Of a stretch of 64,000 nt of DNA, positions 34,176 to 47,431 are shown piece after piece. The translations under genes were made by a program, and so were the position numbers. The DNA lies in NCBI GenBank assembly GCA_022749755.1, contig CM040453.1:13649368-13713367 (forward strand). Reading direction: 5' to 3'. The notes under the pieces are model-generated. The model saw nothing but the letters and a program-made list of their open reading frames with translations. It was not told the origin of the DNA and made no database searches. The stretch is from Azadirachta indica. Lineage: Eukaryota > Streptophyta > Magnoliopsida > Sapindales > Meliaceae. How positions within the stretch are numbered: position 1 is the stretch's first letter; each line of letters begins with the position of its first letter.

Positions 34176-37100
34176 CTACAAACGGAAAATCCTAAACCCA
34201 CTGTTGCTGGCCACAACATTTTCATCTGTAGAGTCCGATGCACTGCCCATTACTTCTGAACTCTCACTTGGGAGGAGTTTAATTCGGTCAGCATTCTCGA
34301 TGATCCAATCCGTGAATTCTGGAGATGTTGCCAGTTCTGCAACAGCTTCCCGTGTTGATTCCTGGGTGAAATCCTCCCACTCTTGCTTTGTAAACCTCTT
34401 TCGGTTTCCTGTCTTGTGGAAGACTGAATAGTAATCTCCCTGATTTAATATTCGCTTACCAGAAGATGGCGAAACCACACCTGTGACAATCAAAACACAG
34501 ATTAATCACATATCAAGGAGGTAAGTTGATATTGGACGACAATCCTGAGGAGTGAGGATCATATTAGAGAAATAATATTAGATAATTGATGCCAATGCAA
34601 GATATAGGCTTAGTAGCAAGCCCCGATTGCAAGGAATTTTCTAGATTTGTTTGGGAAGTGAAAATTTTTGGAAATGAAAAGCTTTTCACAAGAGCGGAAA
34701 CTTGCCGAGACTTTTGGAGCACTGCTCTCATAAAATTAAAAGAGGTACAAAATTACCCAAATCTTTTTAACTTGTGTTTTCAACCAAGAAATCTTTGTCA
34801 GAATATACAAAGTGATGAGAGAAGGAACCTTTAGCAGTCAATCAGACAAGAACTTCAAAAGGCTATTAGCACAACCAATTACATTGCGCATGACATCACA
34901 ATGAAGATTCTATGTCAGTGCTCCGTTTATCTTGGAAAACCAGCCATTGGATGAGTAATCAGATAATATGAATATTTGCTAAACACATTACCCTAATTGT
35001 TTCTTCAAATAAAATGATAATAACACTTTCACTTTATTATATATCCATTTAGTGAACTTTTTTCCAGGTAAACAAAGTTTCAAATGCAACCAATAATAAG
35101 CAACAGGACAATAAGTATCAATCAACATATATACAATATAGGATGGGAAAAAAATCCAAAAATTAAGGCAATACCTTTAACGGGAGAGTTTGACCATGAA
35201 GGCGAACTCTTGGTACCCTTAGGGCTAGCCCATGGCTTCCCTCTGTATCCAACTATAGCTGACCTGCTAAGAAACTCTGCACGACCACGCTTTATTGTTC
35301 TCTGGCCCGATCTACACAACCTAATTCCAAGCCACTTGATGAGAGAGCAGAGAGTGCAGCAAGAAATCAATGCCCCCAACGCTAAAGGAGCATCCAAGGT
35401 GCTCTGCAAAATAATACGCCAGAAATGTTTAGGTAATACAATACATAAAATTATAAAACCAAACCAAATGATGGTGTGTGCAGGTAGATGTGTAGCAAAA
35501 TAGGCCATGCCAAAAGATACAAGAGAAGGCAACACCAGAAGTTGCAGAAAGCTGAACTAGCATATGTGACACAAGCTCAAAGTAACAACTGAACGGTCAT
35601 TGTTCAATTCTGAAACGGAATAATATTTCCATAAGCATATCTCAAAACTCGAGTACATTTAAGGTCAATATTCAATATCAATTCAGATACTCCCAAAATC
35701 ATGAGACATATTCAAGGATAACTATTGGAAGGTCATTGTTGTGCAGCAATGCAACTTGGACATGTTGGGCAGGGGTAAAGTTCAAGCCGTGCACACACAA
35801 CATGGAACACACTGCATATCCATATTCAAATGCTAGTTATAACAACCTAATTTCATTGTGCTTGTACCTAGTTGAACTGAGTAGATGTCGCATTCCCCTA
35901 ACCTAGTTAGTTAAGACTCTTACAGTGGAACCAGAGGTCTAGGGATCAATTCTCCTCACACCAATCTTGGAATGTATCATAGTTTAATTTGTGCTTTTGG
36001 TTTGGGAGGAATGTATGTTGGAGGAGGGAAAAAGGAACAAAGGAAAGGAAAAAGCTCATATGCAGCTGTATCATTCTCCAAGCATTAAAATACCCATTAC
36101 ATGCGTATCAACCACAGATTATTCTCATATGCAGCACAACAACATAAATGCAATAACACACCTGGAATATAAAGGTGGTTGCAATGATGCGCATCGCCCA
36201 TTTAACAAATTGAGCCACACCACCATCAACAGTTCCGTCTTTTGAAATTACGAATTTCCTCACAATCCAGTACCCTAAAGCAGCTCCTGCAAGGACAATT
36301 CCTACCAGCACAAATATGGCTACCTGAAAGCAAAATAGAGGTGTAGTAGTTAATAATTATGTTCAATTGGAAGGAGCAAATAGAACATTCATAATAATAA
36401 TAATAATAATAATAACAAAAATGATAAGAAGGATAGCACATGGTTAGTGAAAAGGAGTCACATAATTGAAGAAAACTACTAAAGCAATGTCTCCAATTTT
36501 TCCCTAGAGTTTCAGAAAGTTCCCTGAAGATGTCCCACATAGTATTTAAAAGCAAACGAAAGTTTCAATGGTTTCTATTTCTTTTAGAATTTTTTTCCTA
36601 ACTTCTAAAGATGTTTTATTTAGAATAAAGAAAGAAAAATAAACTATATTTCCATACAGAATACTACAAAAAGATGGCAGTATTTAAGAAAGCAGCTATA
36701 TTTCCCAAACATATCATATAAGCAACTATATTTAATTAATGTTGAATTACAATAATGATATCCTAACGGTCAAAACTTGTGAGATGAAATGTTTGCTTCC
36801 CTTTGCATCAGTGTCAGTATTCTGTCCACGCGACACAAGATAACTTAACATTCTCAGCCAAAGCAAAGACAATTATCTTAACTTTCCACATAATTGACTT
36901 TCATGATATATTCAAGTCACACTTTTTATTGTCAAAGATAATTGCATAATTCAATAGCTAGTGCAAGTACAATAATTTTCCATTCGTAACTTTTTACTCA
37001 ATGAAAGTATGAAAAAATTTCTAAGAAAGCAAAATACAATTAGCAGCAAGATAAACCATATCGAAGGATCTGTTTGCCTCTATCTATTCTACACGGCTCC

Positions 37101-39771
37101 AAGATATTTTCCCAATCTACCTAGGAAAAAATTGTTTAAAATTACAAAAATTCATTTGGCCAAATAAGTTTCCTTCAGCTGAATGCATTAAGTTAAAAAT
37201 TAGTTGTTACTAGCAAAAACATGAAAAAACAAGGAGCACACATCCATCTTTCAGGAAAAAGAAAAATATAAAAATACAAAGAGAATCTATTGAAGCTGAC
37301 CAGAGAAGTAAGGTGAAAACAGACTTACAGGATTGTGCATCTCCTCACTCAGCCCAAAATTGACAAGAATTGAGTTCACCAGCACAGAGAATTGATGTAA
37401 CACAAAAGATCCAGCACCAAGCTGAAAACATAATTAATAGTGAGATTCATTTGCATTACAACAAAAAGTAAAACTTAAGGTAAAAGATACAAGCACACTC
37501 ACCACTGAACCATATATGGTAAGATAGAGGAAATTTTTCCTTCCCGTTGGCAGTAATTTCATTCCCTGCATCACAATCAAATTTTAAATTTTAAAATAAT
37601 AATGAGAAACTTATATTTACACACCAAGCTAAGATGAAAAATAAATATCATGTTATCCAGCAAATCAAGAATAAAAGTACACTAGTTGATGCAAGATGAG
37701 TCATTCAACAAAACAATTTTCTGCAGGGGGAAAGAGATGTTAGCAACTGCAATACCCTTTCTGATCACGTACAAGTTCGTGTCAAATAACTCTTTTTAGT
37801 CAGTGATCAAAGCAAAAGGAAAGGAGAAAGTCAAAAACTGAAAAGAAACATGGGAAAGGAATTAAATACCTGAAAAAGAATAATTAGAATGACAAGAAAA
37901 ACTCCTATAGCCATTGAACTGCTATAGTAAAAAGGAACCCAACTGCTGACAATTGGTGCCAACAGCAGCAAAGCAAATCCAGTTGCCAGACAAATGAGGC
38001 GCCATTTCTGAAAATCTGTGCAGATAGCAAAGATATAAGACATACATCAAGAAAATTCATATTAATGGATTGTAGGACCACACAGTAAGCAAGAGAAGGA
38101 TAAGAGAGAATGCCATACCTTCCTCAACAGCAACTGAAACAGAACCAGATAATCTGCCAACAAACTTGACATCAACATATCTATTTTCATATGGTGACAT
38201 GACAGTGCTCCAAATTCCACCATTCTGAATAGCTTTCCACTCATCTTTTTCACACTGACATAATCCAAGTGAAGCATTCCTGTAAACACAATATGCATCA
38301 GATACAACTGTCTACAACAATTACTAAAATTTGGATGTTTCCCAAATTGTCTGAGTGAAAGGAAAAGAGGATAAAGACAGATTTGTTTATTGAAAATGTC
38401 ACTTACCGGTGTAAGCAAACCTGAATTTTACTATATAATCTCTCCGCAATTACTACAGAAGGAGACAAAGTGACCCGATAGGAATTGGCATAACTCCTGA
38501 GCTTCAACCTTGAGTAACCAGAAACTTGAACTCTTTCACATGATAAAAGATCGTTGGACCCACGAATTAAGGATTGCTCAGAAAGGGGAGATGGGGTGAC
38601 CTCTACAGCTGGATTCTCTATGTCAATACCTGTAAGTTTTTAAATGCCAATATTATTTCCAAACACAAAACCCCAAAGGTGCGAGAGAAAAGATTAAGAA
38701 ATAAAGAAAATTAGTAAAATCCCATATGAGAACAAAAATTATGCAAAACCTAGTAAAGGAAAAAAAGTATATAATCTAAATATCATATTGTAGCTTACTA
38801 TTTCCCAGTGACAAGTGAATTAATAATAATAATAAGAAGAAGAAAATTAAACAAACAAAAATCTCAATAAGCCCCTAAAACACAATAGTAACCACAGTGA
38901 AGGCCAAGGGAACATAGAGACATGGATTTTAAGCCCTTCCCCAATCTGTATGATTGTGCCAAAACAGTTGAGGCATAACACAACCACTTTAAGTAAGTTC
39001 AGCTACACGATTGCCAGTGAAATTTTCATCAAAAAAACAAATGCATTAAATTAGCCATCAAATAGCTAAGAGAGTAATTCACGCATGTTATGTGGCAAAT
39101 TAAATAAATCATATTAAACTACTAAATCATTAAATAAACCAATATCTAATAGAACCACCATCTGGAGAAATTCTTAAACTAATATCTAACCTAACCTACC
39201 ATCTCCACACATTCCTCAGTAGACAACCAATAGAACCAAAATCTAACACGTAAGCTCAAATCCAGGGTTTTCTTTTCATTGCTGATATCCCAAATAAACT
39301 ATTTTAAGAATAATTTAACTACTATTCCATTTCCTTTTCTTCCACAAACTTTCTCGGCAACCAAACAGAACAACACGGATTAACAAACACGTAATTTTGA
39401 AGAACACAAAGAAAATTAATATTCACTGAAAATCTTCAAAAAAAATTATTAATCATATATTTCAATTTCCTCTTTTCTTTCCTACATTCACCTAAAATAC
39501 CACTGTAGATAAAAATTGTTTAAGAAAAGCATTGAAAAGGAAAAACCCAACATAAAGTAATGCTCCTAGATTCGTGCTTCTTTCTAATCCAAATTTTATA
39601 GGTAAACAAACAATTGCGTCCCATGATAAACCCGAAAACATTGCTGAAAATTCATAAGAAGACAGAACAAAGGAGAAATTCTGACGTACCTTTGAGCGGG
39701 GTCACGTGCTGGGCACGCGAGATGATCAATAACCAGAGTGAGAGGAAGAGAGGAAGAGAAGAAGCATCCAT
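34176..39771 (-). CDS. Nuclear envelope integral membrane protein (NEMP/PNET2-like, DUF2215)
   Basis: Nine exons on the minus strand, 39690-39771, 38407-38629, 38119-38279, 37870-38015, 37503-37565, 37329-37421, 36162-36323, 35175-35403 and 34176-34480, join in frame to 487 residues. It begins with a cleavable-looking signal peptide, MDASSLPLFLSLWLLIISRA. A lumenal beta-rich region of about 155 residues follows, including SCERVQVSGYSRLKLRSYAN and NASLGLCQCEKDEW. Five or so membrane segments lie between about 185 and 370. The soluble C-terminal tail has KRFTKQEWEDFTQESTREAV. This order matches the NEMP (TMEM194, DUF2215) family of inner nuclear membrane proteins; the Arabidopsis members are known as PNET2 and affect lamina and chromatin organisation. 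The start is the first ATG of the signal-peptide frame. Family call firm; the subgroup is not resolved. Confidence 0.88.
35880..35960 (+). other. Possible SINE or tRNA-like remnant in a NEMP intron
   Basis: AGTTAAGACTCTTACAGTGG followed by AACCAGAGGTCTAGGGATCAATTCTC recalls the spacing of the A and B boxes in plant tRNA-derived SINEs. The B-box match (GGATCAATTCTC against GGTTCGANTCC) is poor and no poly-A tail or target duplication is evident. Confidence 0.2.
36390..36415 (+). repeat. (ATA)n microsatellite in NEMP intron 6
   Basis: About eight ATA units close to the donor end of the intron that follows exon 6 on the other side of exon 7. Confidence 0.85.
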
Positions 39772-40000
39772 TACTCCTCCTCCCTGCGTTCGTGTAAAAA
39801 CTTAACATAGAGTGGAAGGAAGAAAGGAAAAGGAAAAGAAAGGCGCGATTCGCAATTTATTGATTTACTTATTTATTTATTATAAGAATAATAAAAATAA
39901 TAAATAATTAATAATTAATAAAAAATATGCTCGCTCGTGTGTGCGTATGGTGCGTGTTTGCGTCGACGGTAAGCAACAGTTGTGACACGTAGCTTCAAAT

Positions 40001-40010
40001 CCACGTGGCA
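40001..40010 (-). promoter_or_regulatory. G-box/ABRE-like element upstream of NEMP
   Basis: CCACGTGGCA is a full ABRE-type G-box 230 bp before the NEMP start codon. It would bind bZIP factors of the ABF group or bHLH factors. Motif and position are the only support. Confidence 0.35.
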
Positions 40011-40624
40011 ATTTAATTATTATAATTATTATATTAAATTAATAGTGACATAACTTTGTGGTTATATATTTTACCCAGCAAACTGAATTCATAAAGTTGA
40101 GTTAAAAAAAAAAAAAGGAAAAAAAAAAAAAAAAAAAAATTGAATGTTGATTGGAATCTTTCGGTTTAGTTCAAATTTAAAATTTAATATATGAAAGAAC
40201 CAATTTTTTAATTAAAATATAAAAATAAAATATAAAATATAAATTTAGACACCTTAACATAAACTAATATGTTTAAATTATTCAAAACTCTAAATCTCAA
40301 TCATTAAAACTAGCTTTAGGACCTTAATAAAAAGTAATATGTTTAAATTATAGATGGATCAAAAATCAAACTAAATGGAAAATGTTGCCCCTAATGATTA
40401 CAGTCTATTTAATTTTTATTCGTATATTTAAAAGTTATTTTGAATTAGTTTGTTGTATCAGTAGAATAATATGACATGTATAACTATAATATTAATTGTA
40501 AACTAATTGACGCACTCCCTTGTATCAGTAGAAAATCCTACAATTTATAGGGACGCACACATAATATTTTACCTGTTGAAATAGAGTCTCACAATCATTT
40601 GTAGTGGATAGATTTCTTCTTTTT

Positions 40625-40722
40625 GTTGATTCTTCTTCTTCATTTTCACAATTTGCATAGTCGTCTTCTCTTAGTTGATTCTTCTTCTTCATCTTCACAA
40701 TTTGAAATAGATGCAATGCAAC
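40625..40722 (+). repeat. 49-bp tandem repeat
   Basis: GTTGATTCTTCTTCTTCATT at 40625 recurs at 40674 with one substitution; both are followed by TTCACAATTTG. Spacing is 49 bp. Confidence 0.75.
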
Positions 40723-41191
40723 ATCTCAATTTGGGTTTAATTTGAAATCTTAATGATAACATTTTGTGGTGCTAGGACTCATTACAGGACTTGTGTGGAA
40801 CTCTCTGGCTAAATATGGGACTTCTGCTATACCTCATGTACGAAAATTTTTTGAATGGACTACAAGTTACTGCAGTTGTTTTTGTTAAAGTTAGTTGTGG
40901 GACAAAATCGTACAAAAAATTTTAAATTAGTTATTCTTTAATAAAATTATGAATCGTAGTTAATTTTTTAAATTTGAATGTGAATAGGGATTAAAATTGA
41001 AAATCCTCCTAATTTAATTCGAAGTTTTTAAGAAAACCGGGTGCGCTGTTAGCTTGGCAAATACCACTTAAATAGAAAAGAAAAATAAAAAAAAAATCAA
41101 GAAAAAGATAATATATATATTTTTTTATTTTGAAAAAATCCAGCAAACGAAAGAAGATATGCTGTTACAGCCAAACGACCTCTCCTTCTAG

Positions 41192-41214
41192 TCTCTCTCT
41201 CTCTCTCTCTCTCT
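41192..41214 (+). repeat. (CT)n tract in the EGY2 leader
   Basis: About 11 CT units, 180 bp before the EGY2 start codon. Such Y-rich tracts are usual in plant 5' leaders. Confidence 0.9.
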
Positions 41215-41310
41215 TTGTTCCTCTTCTCCATTTCTCTTCCCCGAAACCCGCGAAAATCCCTTTTTCAAGATTTCGAATTCAGTCCCTAGATGTTCTGCTG
41301 AGACTACTTT

Positions 41311-41319
41311 CTTCTTCTT

Positions 41320-41349
<30 letters not shown>
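41311..41349 (+). repeat. (CTT)n tract in the EGY2 leader
   Basis: About 13 CTT units ending 43 bp before the EGY2 start codon; probably transcribed and length-variable. Confidence 0.9.
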
Positions 41350-41350
<1 letters not shown>

Positions 41351-41392
41351 TTCTTGTTCTTTCCCTCATTGCAACTACATCGTCTTGATTGG

Positions 41393-44300
41393 ATGGGAAC
41401 TCTTCTTACTAGCTCTAGTTTTACCTATGTTAACTTCGGACGCCATTCACTTCCTCTTGACAATGAGAGAATTCAGGTGTATAAACTCAAGGGCTTGAGA
41501 AAAAAGAAGGGATATTGTTATTTTACTAGCAGAGGAGTTTCGTATAAGAGAGCGAGTTTTGGAGATTTTCGTAGGTTTAGGTGTTTTTGTAGTGTAAATG
41601 ATAATGATCTAGAGAAGAATGAAGATAATTTATCCAAAGATTCGAGTGTAAGTACGGCTTCGCCTGATGAATCTGAAGAGAAAAGCAGCAACAACAATGA
41701 ATTCACTTCGGACAAGACACCCACTTCTGTTTCTTCACCGGTACATTGTTTTATTTTCTATATTTCTTGTCCCTTTCATTTTCATTTTCTTCTTGGTATC
41801 ACCAGGCACTTATGCTATTTTCAGTGCTTCTTATATTGCTAGCATTAAGCCATTTTGGAAGTGTTTCTCGTTGTTTTTCCCATTTCTTTTACGAAAGCAA
41901 GTGTGTAAATGCTTCGTGCTTATTCTTAGAGCAAATGGTTGCTTCGGTATGTTCTTGTCTGCAGGTCTCATGTTAATCTATGTATTCCTCATTCAGTGCG
42001 GTTGATAATTAGCTTGTGTAATGCCAATGTAAAAGAGGATATCTCGATTCAGGATAAGCATTTCAATCTGTTACATTATGTTTATTATGCTCACGGTCAT
42101 ATGGAATTGGGAGGTCTTAAACTGATATATTTCATTTGGTTGCTCTGCATACCAATGAAATTCGTATTAACTGTTAATGAAGATGTTGTGGACCATAATT
42201 CCATATAAACAAAGATTTTATGAAGTCTAGAGTTTCAATTCTATATTAAATCCAGCGCTGTGCATAAAAATGTTGGCTAGTGAGAAGCATGGTTTTACTT
42301 TATAAGTTTGCAAACTATATATCGTTTAAGCAACATTTCACTTCTCAATCAAACTTCTGGCTTTTCGAGAAAGATTTTGGATGAAAATTTACTTGCCTTT
42401 TGCTTGGACAGGCCTTTTAAATACTTAATTTCTGGTAGGTATCTGTGTTATGCTGCTTGAAAATAAAATTTAAGGCATTCCTGTAATCATTTTTTTTAAA
42501 GCATCTGCAAAGATACATGTTTAAACTGATTGTTGATCAGTAATTTTCTAAAATATGTCTTGCAGTGTGTTACTTTCTATTAGTGGATAATACTATGGTT
42601 CTTCTTTTGTACATGTAAAACTAGAACTTATGCTTATTAATGACATGGCAAAGAGAGAGAGTAAGACTGAAAATGAGATAATGCCTGCTGGTGTTTGTGT
42701 AATAATTGAGATGATGAGTTTGATTCTGCTGTCTTTTTTTCTCCTTCTTCAGCCGCCAACTATATCTCCTGTTGGACCAGCCTATAATAATTTCCAGGTT
42801 GACTCTTTCAAACTGATGGAGCTTCTTGGACCTGAAAAAGTTGATCCAGCCGATGTAAAGCTTATTAAGGAAAAGCTTTTCGGGTATTCAACATTCTGGG
42901 TAACCAAAGAAGAGCCATTTGGGGATCTGGGTGAGGGCATTCTTTTTCTTGGAAATTTAAGGGGAAAGAGAGAGGATGTATTTGCCAAGCTACAGAGGCA
43001 GCTGGCCGAGATCACTGGTGATAAATACAACCTTTTTATGATTGAGGAACCCAATTCCGAAGGACCAGATCCGCGTGGTGGGCCACGTGTTAGCTTTGGT
43101 TTGCTGCGGAAAGAGGTCTCTGAACCTGGGCCAACAACTCTTTGGCAATATGTGATTGCTCTGTTGTTATTTCTTTTGACCCTCGGTTCCTCTGTGGAGT
43201 TAGGAATTGCATCTCAGGTTAGCTAATTGCCAATTCATTTTTAAAGACCCCTTGGCTTTAATTTTTGATGTTTTTGTCTATTACTGTTTCCTTATTTCTT
43301 GATATCATCAATATTTTCTGAACATGCATTTTCTTCAATTTTTAGAAGTGTAGTATTAATTTCATGAAATTTATTAACAGATCAACAGACTTCCTCCTGA
43401 GGTAGTAAAATACTTTACAGATCCGGATGCCATTGAAGCACCAGATATGGAGCTGCTATACCCTTTTGTAGAAACCGCTTTGCCTTTAGCGTATGGTGTC
43501 TTGGGAGTTCTACTATTTCATGTAAGCATCATCTCTTTCTTTTGGTTTTGCTAGAATAAACTCATGAAATATCTTTTGGTTGCCTGTCAGTAGATAATTT
43601 GCATTTTGCTTTTATTTCATTTGTTCTTATCATTTGATATATGAACTGCCTAAAAGTCCCGATACAACGGTTTTTCTTCGGAGCATACTCTTATTTAGTC
43701 CTAATGTATTGAAGTGACAAGTTGTGCCAATGCTTCAGATGAAAGTTAAGTGGATGGAACTTAACACTTAAAAGTGCTCTAGTATGCTATATACAATGTG
43801 ATAATATTGGAGATATAAAATCAACTTTTGTAACTTACAGTTGGAAAAATACTGGTATAGTCATCTCTGAATGTCCATATTGATTGTGTGAATCTAGCAT
43901 GCTGTTCCCTTGGTCAAAATCTGTTCCTTCAGATGAGTCACAAGGTTTTATTTTGTGCTAATGCTATCCATGTTTGGTTTGACATGCTTGATTTCTGATC
44001 AACTTGTTAAAGCATTCTGGATACCATGCTAAGACCACATAATTTGCAAGCAGCAGAAGCCCAACGACCAAAGTTTATATTATTTTGATTGTAAACACAT
44101 AGGGTTGATCATTCATGTTTCATATCTCTACATGTAGTTTGGAAAAAAGTACTATGTTGGACATCATAGTGCCAAGTCACTTCTGAATCACATATGGTTT
44201 GACACATATATATGTTTTCCTTCTGTATTCTTCCACTGAGTTCAGTCTGAATACCATAGTAATGGTGTGTTTTGCATTGTAATGCTTAACTCTGTTCCAA

Positions 44301-46831
44301 AACTAATCAAATTCTTATGGTACTGTTTATCTCTCTAACGATGAGATGGTTGCTTGCAGGAAGTCGGCCACTTTTTGGCTGCTTTCCCAAAGAAAGTAAA
44401 ACTAAGCATTCCTTTTTTCATTCCAAACATTACTCTTGGCAGCTTTGGAGCAATCACTCAGGTAAATCTTATATAACTATTATAGCAATGATAGAGCTTG
44501 AAACAAGTTGGCAAAATGATAAGTCTATTTTACTTTCAAGCCAAATGCATTTAGTTCTATGAAGGTGTTTTTTCTCTAAGATTTTGACCACCATATGGAT
44601 TTAAATAATAGGAAATAGCTGTTTCTTATCTTTAGTAAAGTCTAAGCAACATCACTGACAACCAGTCATCTCATTAAGTGAAGAAAATTAATGAATAAAT
44701 TGCATACTGAAGTGATCTGATTTTAGCCATCTTTGGTAACTTCTAGAAGAGGTTGGATAGTATTTGTGTGTTAAGCTTGAAGATCAATTATGATTCTTTT
44801 GTGATGTAACATGAGAAACTGTTTGAGAGTCAGCACCATAAAATTCCCTCACAGAAACAATGTATGCAAAGGTAATCCATGTATAATTAGTTATGGTATA
44901 TTCATGTGATGTACCTAAGTGTTTGTAACTATGGAGGATGTCTAAGCATGGGCATGCATCATGTAGCAAGTAAATTGATTTGAAGCCTCTGAATTTTAGG
45001 ATTTGCCTGGTTAGACCTCAGAGGTATATGGACCCTAACTATGACAAGTAGGGATTCATTTGTCGTGGAATGATTTCTTCCCTTTCCCATTTTCTAATAA
45101 AACTTTTTTCTCAAAATGGCTTTATTCTCCATAGATTTGTTTCGGAAGTCCATTTTCTTGTTTTATGCTTCATAGATAATGTATTTTATATCTCTAGTAT
45201 TTATGGAGCTTTTGTCTGGACATTTTATTTGATTCTTTCTTTGGACTCAGTACACACCGAAATTATCCATTCACAGGTAGATCTTCTATGCTTTATTATT
45301 TTACTTTAAACAAAAATGAACAATGTCAAATTTCATAATGGATGAAATTGAAAAATTTATATAATTTAATTCTTTTGTATGTTGGTTGTGATAATAATTG
45401 GAATATCATTGCTCATTCGGTGCTACTTTTTGTAGTTTAAATCCATTCTTCCAGATCGGAGTACTAAAGTAGACGTTTCACTTGCGGGTCCATTTGCTGG
45501 CGCTTCATTGTCTTTTTCAATGTTTGCTGTTGGTTTATTGCTCTCATCAAATCCAGATGCTGCTGGAGATTTGGTGCAGGTTCCCAGTTCATTGTTTCAA
45601 GGTTCCTTACTTCTTGGTCTCATCAGTAGAGCCACCCTTGGTTACACGTAAGTTCCTTTTCTGCTTCACAGATTAGTTTAACTAAGAACCTTGTTGGTAA
45701 TGGGCTCCATGGCTATGCTGCCATTTTGTAAATCTAGCAGATGACTGATCTGAACTTAAGAATTATGTCTCTTCTCATGAAAATTTTTGATTGACACAGT
45801 GCCATTATTAACTTGCAGAGCAATGCATGCTTCGACAGTTACAATTCATCCTTTGGTGATTGCTGGCTGGTAATCCACAATTTCTAGAATCTCTCATTCT
45901 CAATATTACAGTCTGAAATATGCTTACCATACAATTTAGTGTTGCAGGTGTGGCTTAACCACAACAGCTTTTAATATGCTACCAGTGGGGTGCCTTGATG
46001 GTGGAAGAGCTTTACAGGTACCCTTCTTTTTTTTTTTTTCTTTTTTTTCTTGTTTGATGGGGGTGTCTATACTTCTAGGCTCAAGCTTAAATTAAGGGGT
46101 GTAATTTTAGCTTGGACAGATTTTCAATATTTACAGCAATATAATCACATGTTCTTACAGGGTGCTTTTGGAAGAAGTGCACTGATTGGCTTTGGCTTGA
46201 CAACTTATACATTGCTTGGACTGGGAGTGGTATGCTTCCCTCATTCTAATGTTAATAGAGCAAATATGTACGCTGCCCACGTCAAATTTGTTTGAGTTAC
46301 TTTTTTGCCTATATAGCATCAGAAAAGAATTCAAATTAATCTGTTCTTGAAGACATTAAACATGTAACTACAGTCTTCCACAGAATCATAGTTTATACGC
46401 TCAACAATCATGCCACTTGGGCGACCAATAAACTTCCTCGTTCTTTCCATCAAGAGGTAGTATATCATTTTGTCTGACTAATTTTCCATTTTTTTTCCCT
46501 CCCAGCTTGGTGGACCTTTATCTCTTCCATGGGGACTATATGTGCTAATATGCCAGGTATGCAGAAAAAGAAAAAAGTAAAAAAAAACAAACGATTAATG
46601 AGTGCAATTTACTGTAAAACGTTTTCAAGCTTTAAAATCTTTTTCTGATTCCTGCTGCAAAAATGTGTACAGAGAACTCCGGAAAAACCCTGCTTAAATG
46701 ATGTGACTGAAGTTGGAACATGGAGGAAAGCATTTGTTAGTGTGGCTATTTGCTTTGTTTTATTGACACTTCTTCCACTATGGGATGAGCTTGCGGAAGA
46801 GCTAGGTATAGGTCTAGTAACTACATTTTGA
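41393..46831 (+). CDS. EGY2: Chloroplast site-2-type zinc metalloprotease EGY2
   Basis: Ten exons, 41393-41740, 42753-43217, 43381-43521, 44360-44461, 45436-45647, 45819-45869, 45948-46017, 46161-46229, 46506-46556 and 46673-46831, join in frame to 555 residues, close to the Arabidopsis protein. EGY proteases are thylakoid or envelope membrane S2P-family enzymes needed for chloroplast development. The first ~60 residues are Ser/Arg-rich and basic, as in a transit peptide, followed by an acidic Ser-rich stretch. The EGY hallmark GNLR is at 183-186. The zinc-binding HEVGH is at 318-322, split by intron 3 after the first His. The second metal motif NMLPVGCLDGG is at 449-459. About eight membrane segments fill the C-terminal half. 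All catalytic residues are present. I chose the ATG at 41393; upstream sequence in frame has no ATG. Confidence 0.95.
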
Positions 46832-47431
46832 AGCATAATATATAAGATTATAGTCAATTTTTGTCATAAATCAAATTGAAAAAAATTAAGTGGTTAGATA
46901 AATTGAGTCATTTTCAACCTGTATTCAATCTTGTAATTATTTATTTCTTCTTATAAATATATTTTTCATCTGCCATTTTTCACTTGTCTTTTTCTTTCCC
47001 ATGTATCTTTTTTGTAAATTCACTCAAGAATTTAATATTATAGCACACTCACACGTGCATTATGTCATATTTTATGTGTCACAATATTATTGCATGTAAA
47101 GCTATGCTTAAAATTGAGATTATGTAATTTTGAAGTTACAACTTAGGTAAACTAGTATTTATTACAGTTTTTTAAATGCATTTCAAATTAAAGTAAAAAT
47201 GGAAGAGGCTGAATGTGAAACGGCAAAGCGGAGAGCCAACGACGTCGTATTTGTCCTTAGCATTTGTTCGTTCAAATACCACAACAAACCGCCTTGCATT
47301 ATATTGTAGTGTGCAAAGCAGAGAGCCAAGGACGTCGTATTTCGCCCTAGCGTGCGTGCGTTCGTTCTAAAGCCAGAGCAAGCTACCCTGTATCGAATTG
47401 TATTGTATTGTGCAGAACGTACTTCACCTCG
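46832..47431. other. EGY2 3' flank and SUVR3 promoter
   Basis: Six hundred bases between two genes on the same strand. The first part is AT-rich and probably includes the EGY2 3' UTR. The last 210 bp is less AT-rich and is built of two copies of a 90-bp unit that likely holds the SUVR3 transcription start. Confidence 0.6.
47223..47402 (+). repeat. 90-bp tandem duplication at the SUVR3 5' end
   Basis: GCAAAGCGGAGAGCCAACGACGTCGTATTT at 47223 recurs, at an offset of 90 bp, at 47313 as GCAAAGCAGAGAGCCAAGGACGTCGTATTT. Similarity continues through CCTTAGC/CCCTAGC and TTCGTTC to a TATTGTA-like end. Each copy holds a GACGTCGT core. The second copy ends about 30 bp before the start codon. Confidence 0.85.

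Larger units (their letters stand above)
39772..41392. other. Divergent promoter region between NEMP and EGY2
   Basis: The two genes point away from each other across 1.6 kb. The left end holds the NEMP leader and a G-box/ABRE at 40001-40010. The middle is AT-rich with A runs near 40108-40140 and a 49-bp repeat at 40625-40722. The right end holds the EGY2 leader with (CT)n and (CTT)n tracts. No gene is supportable here. Confidence 0.6.
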
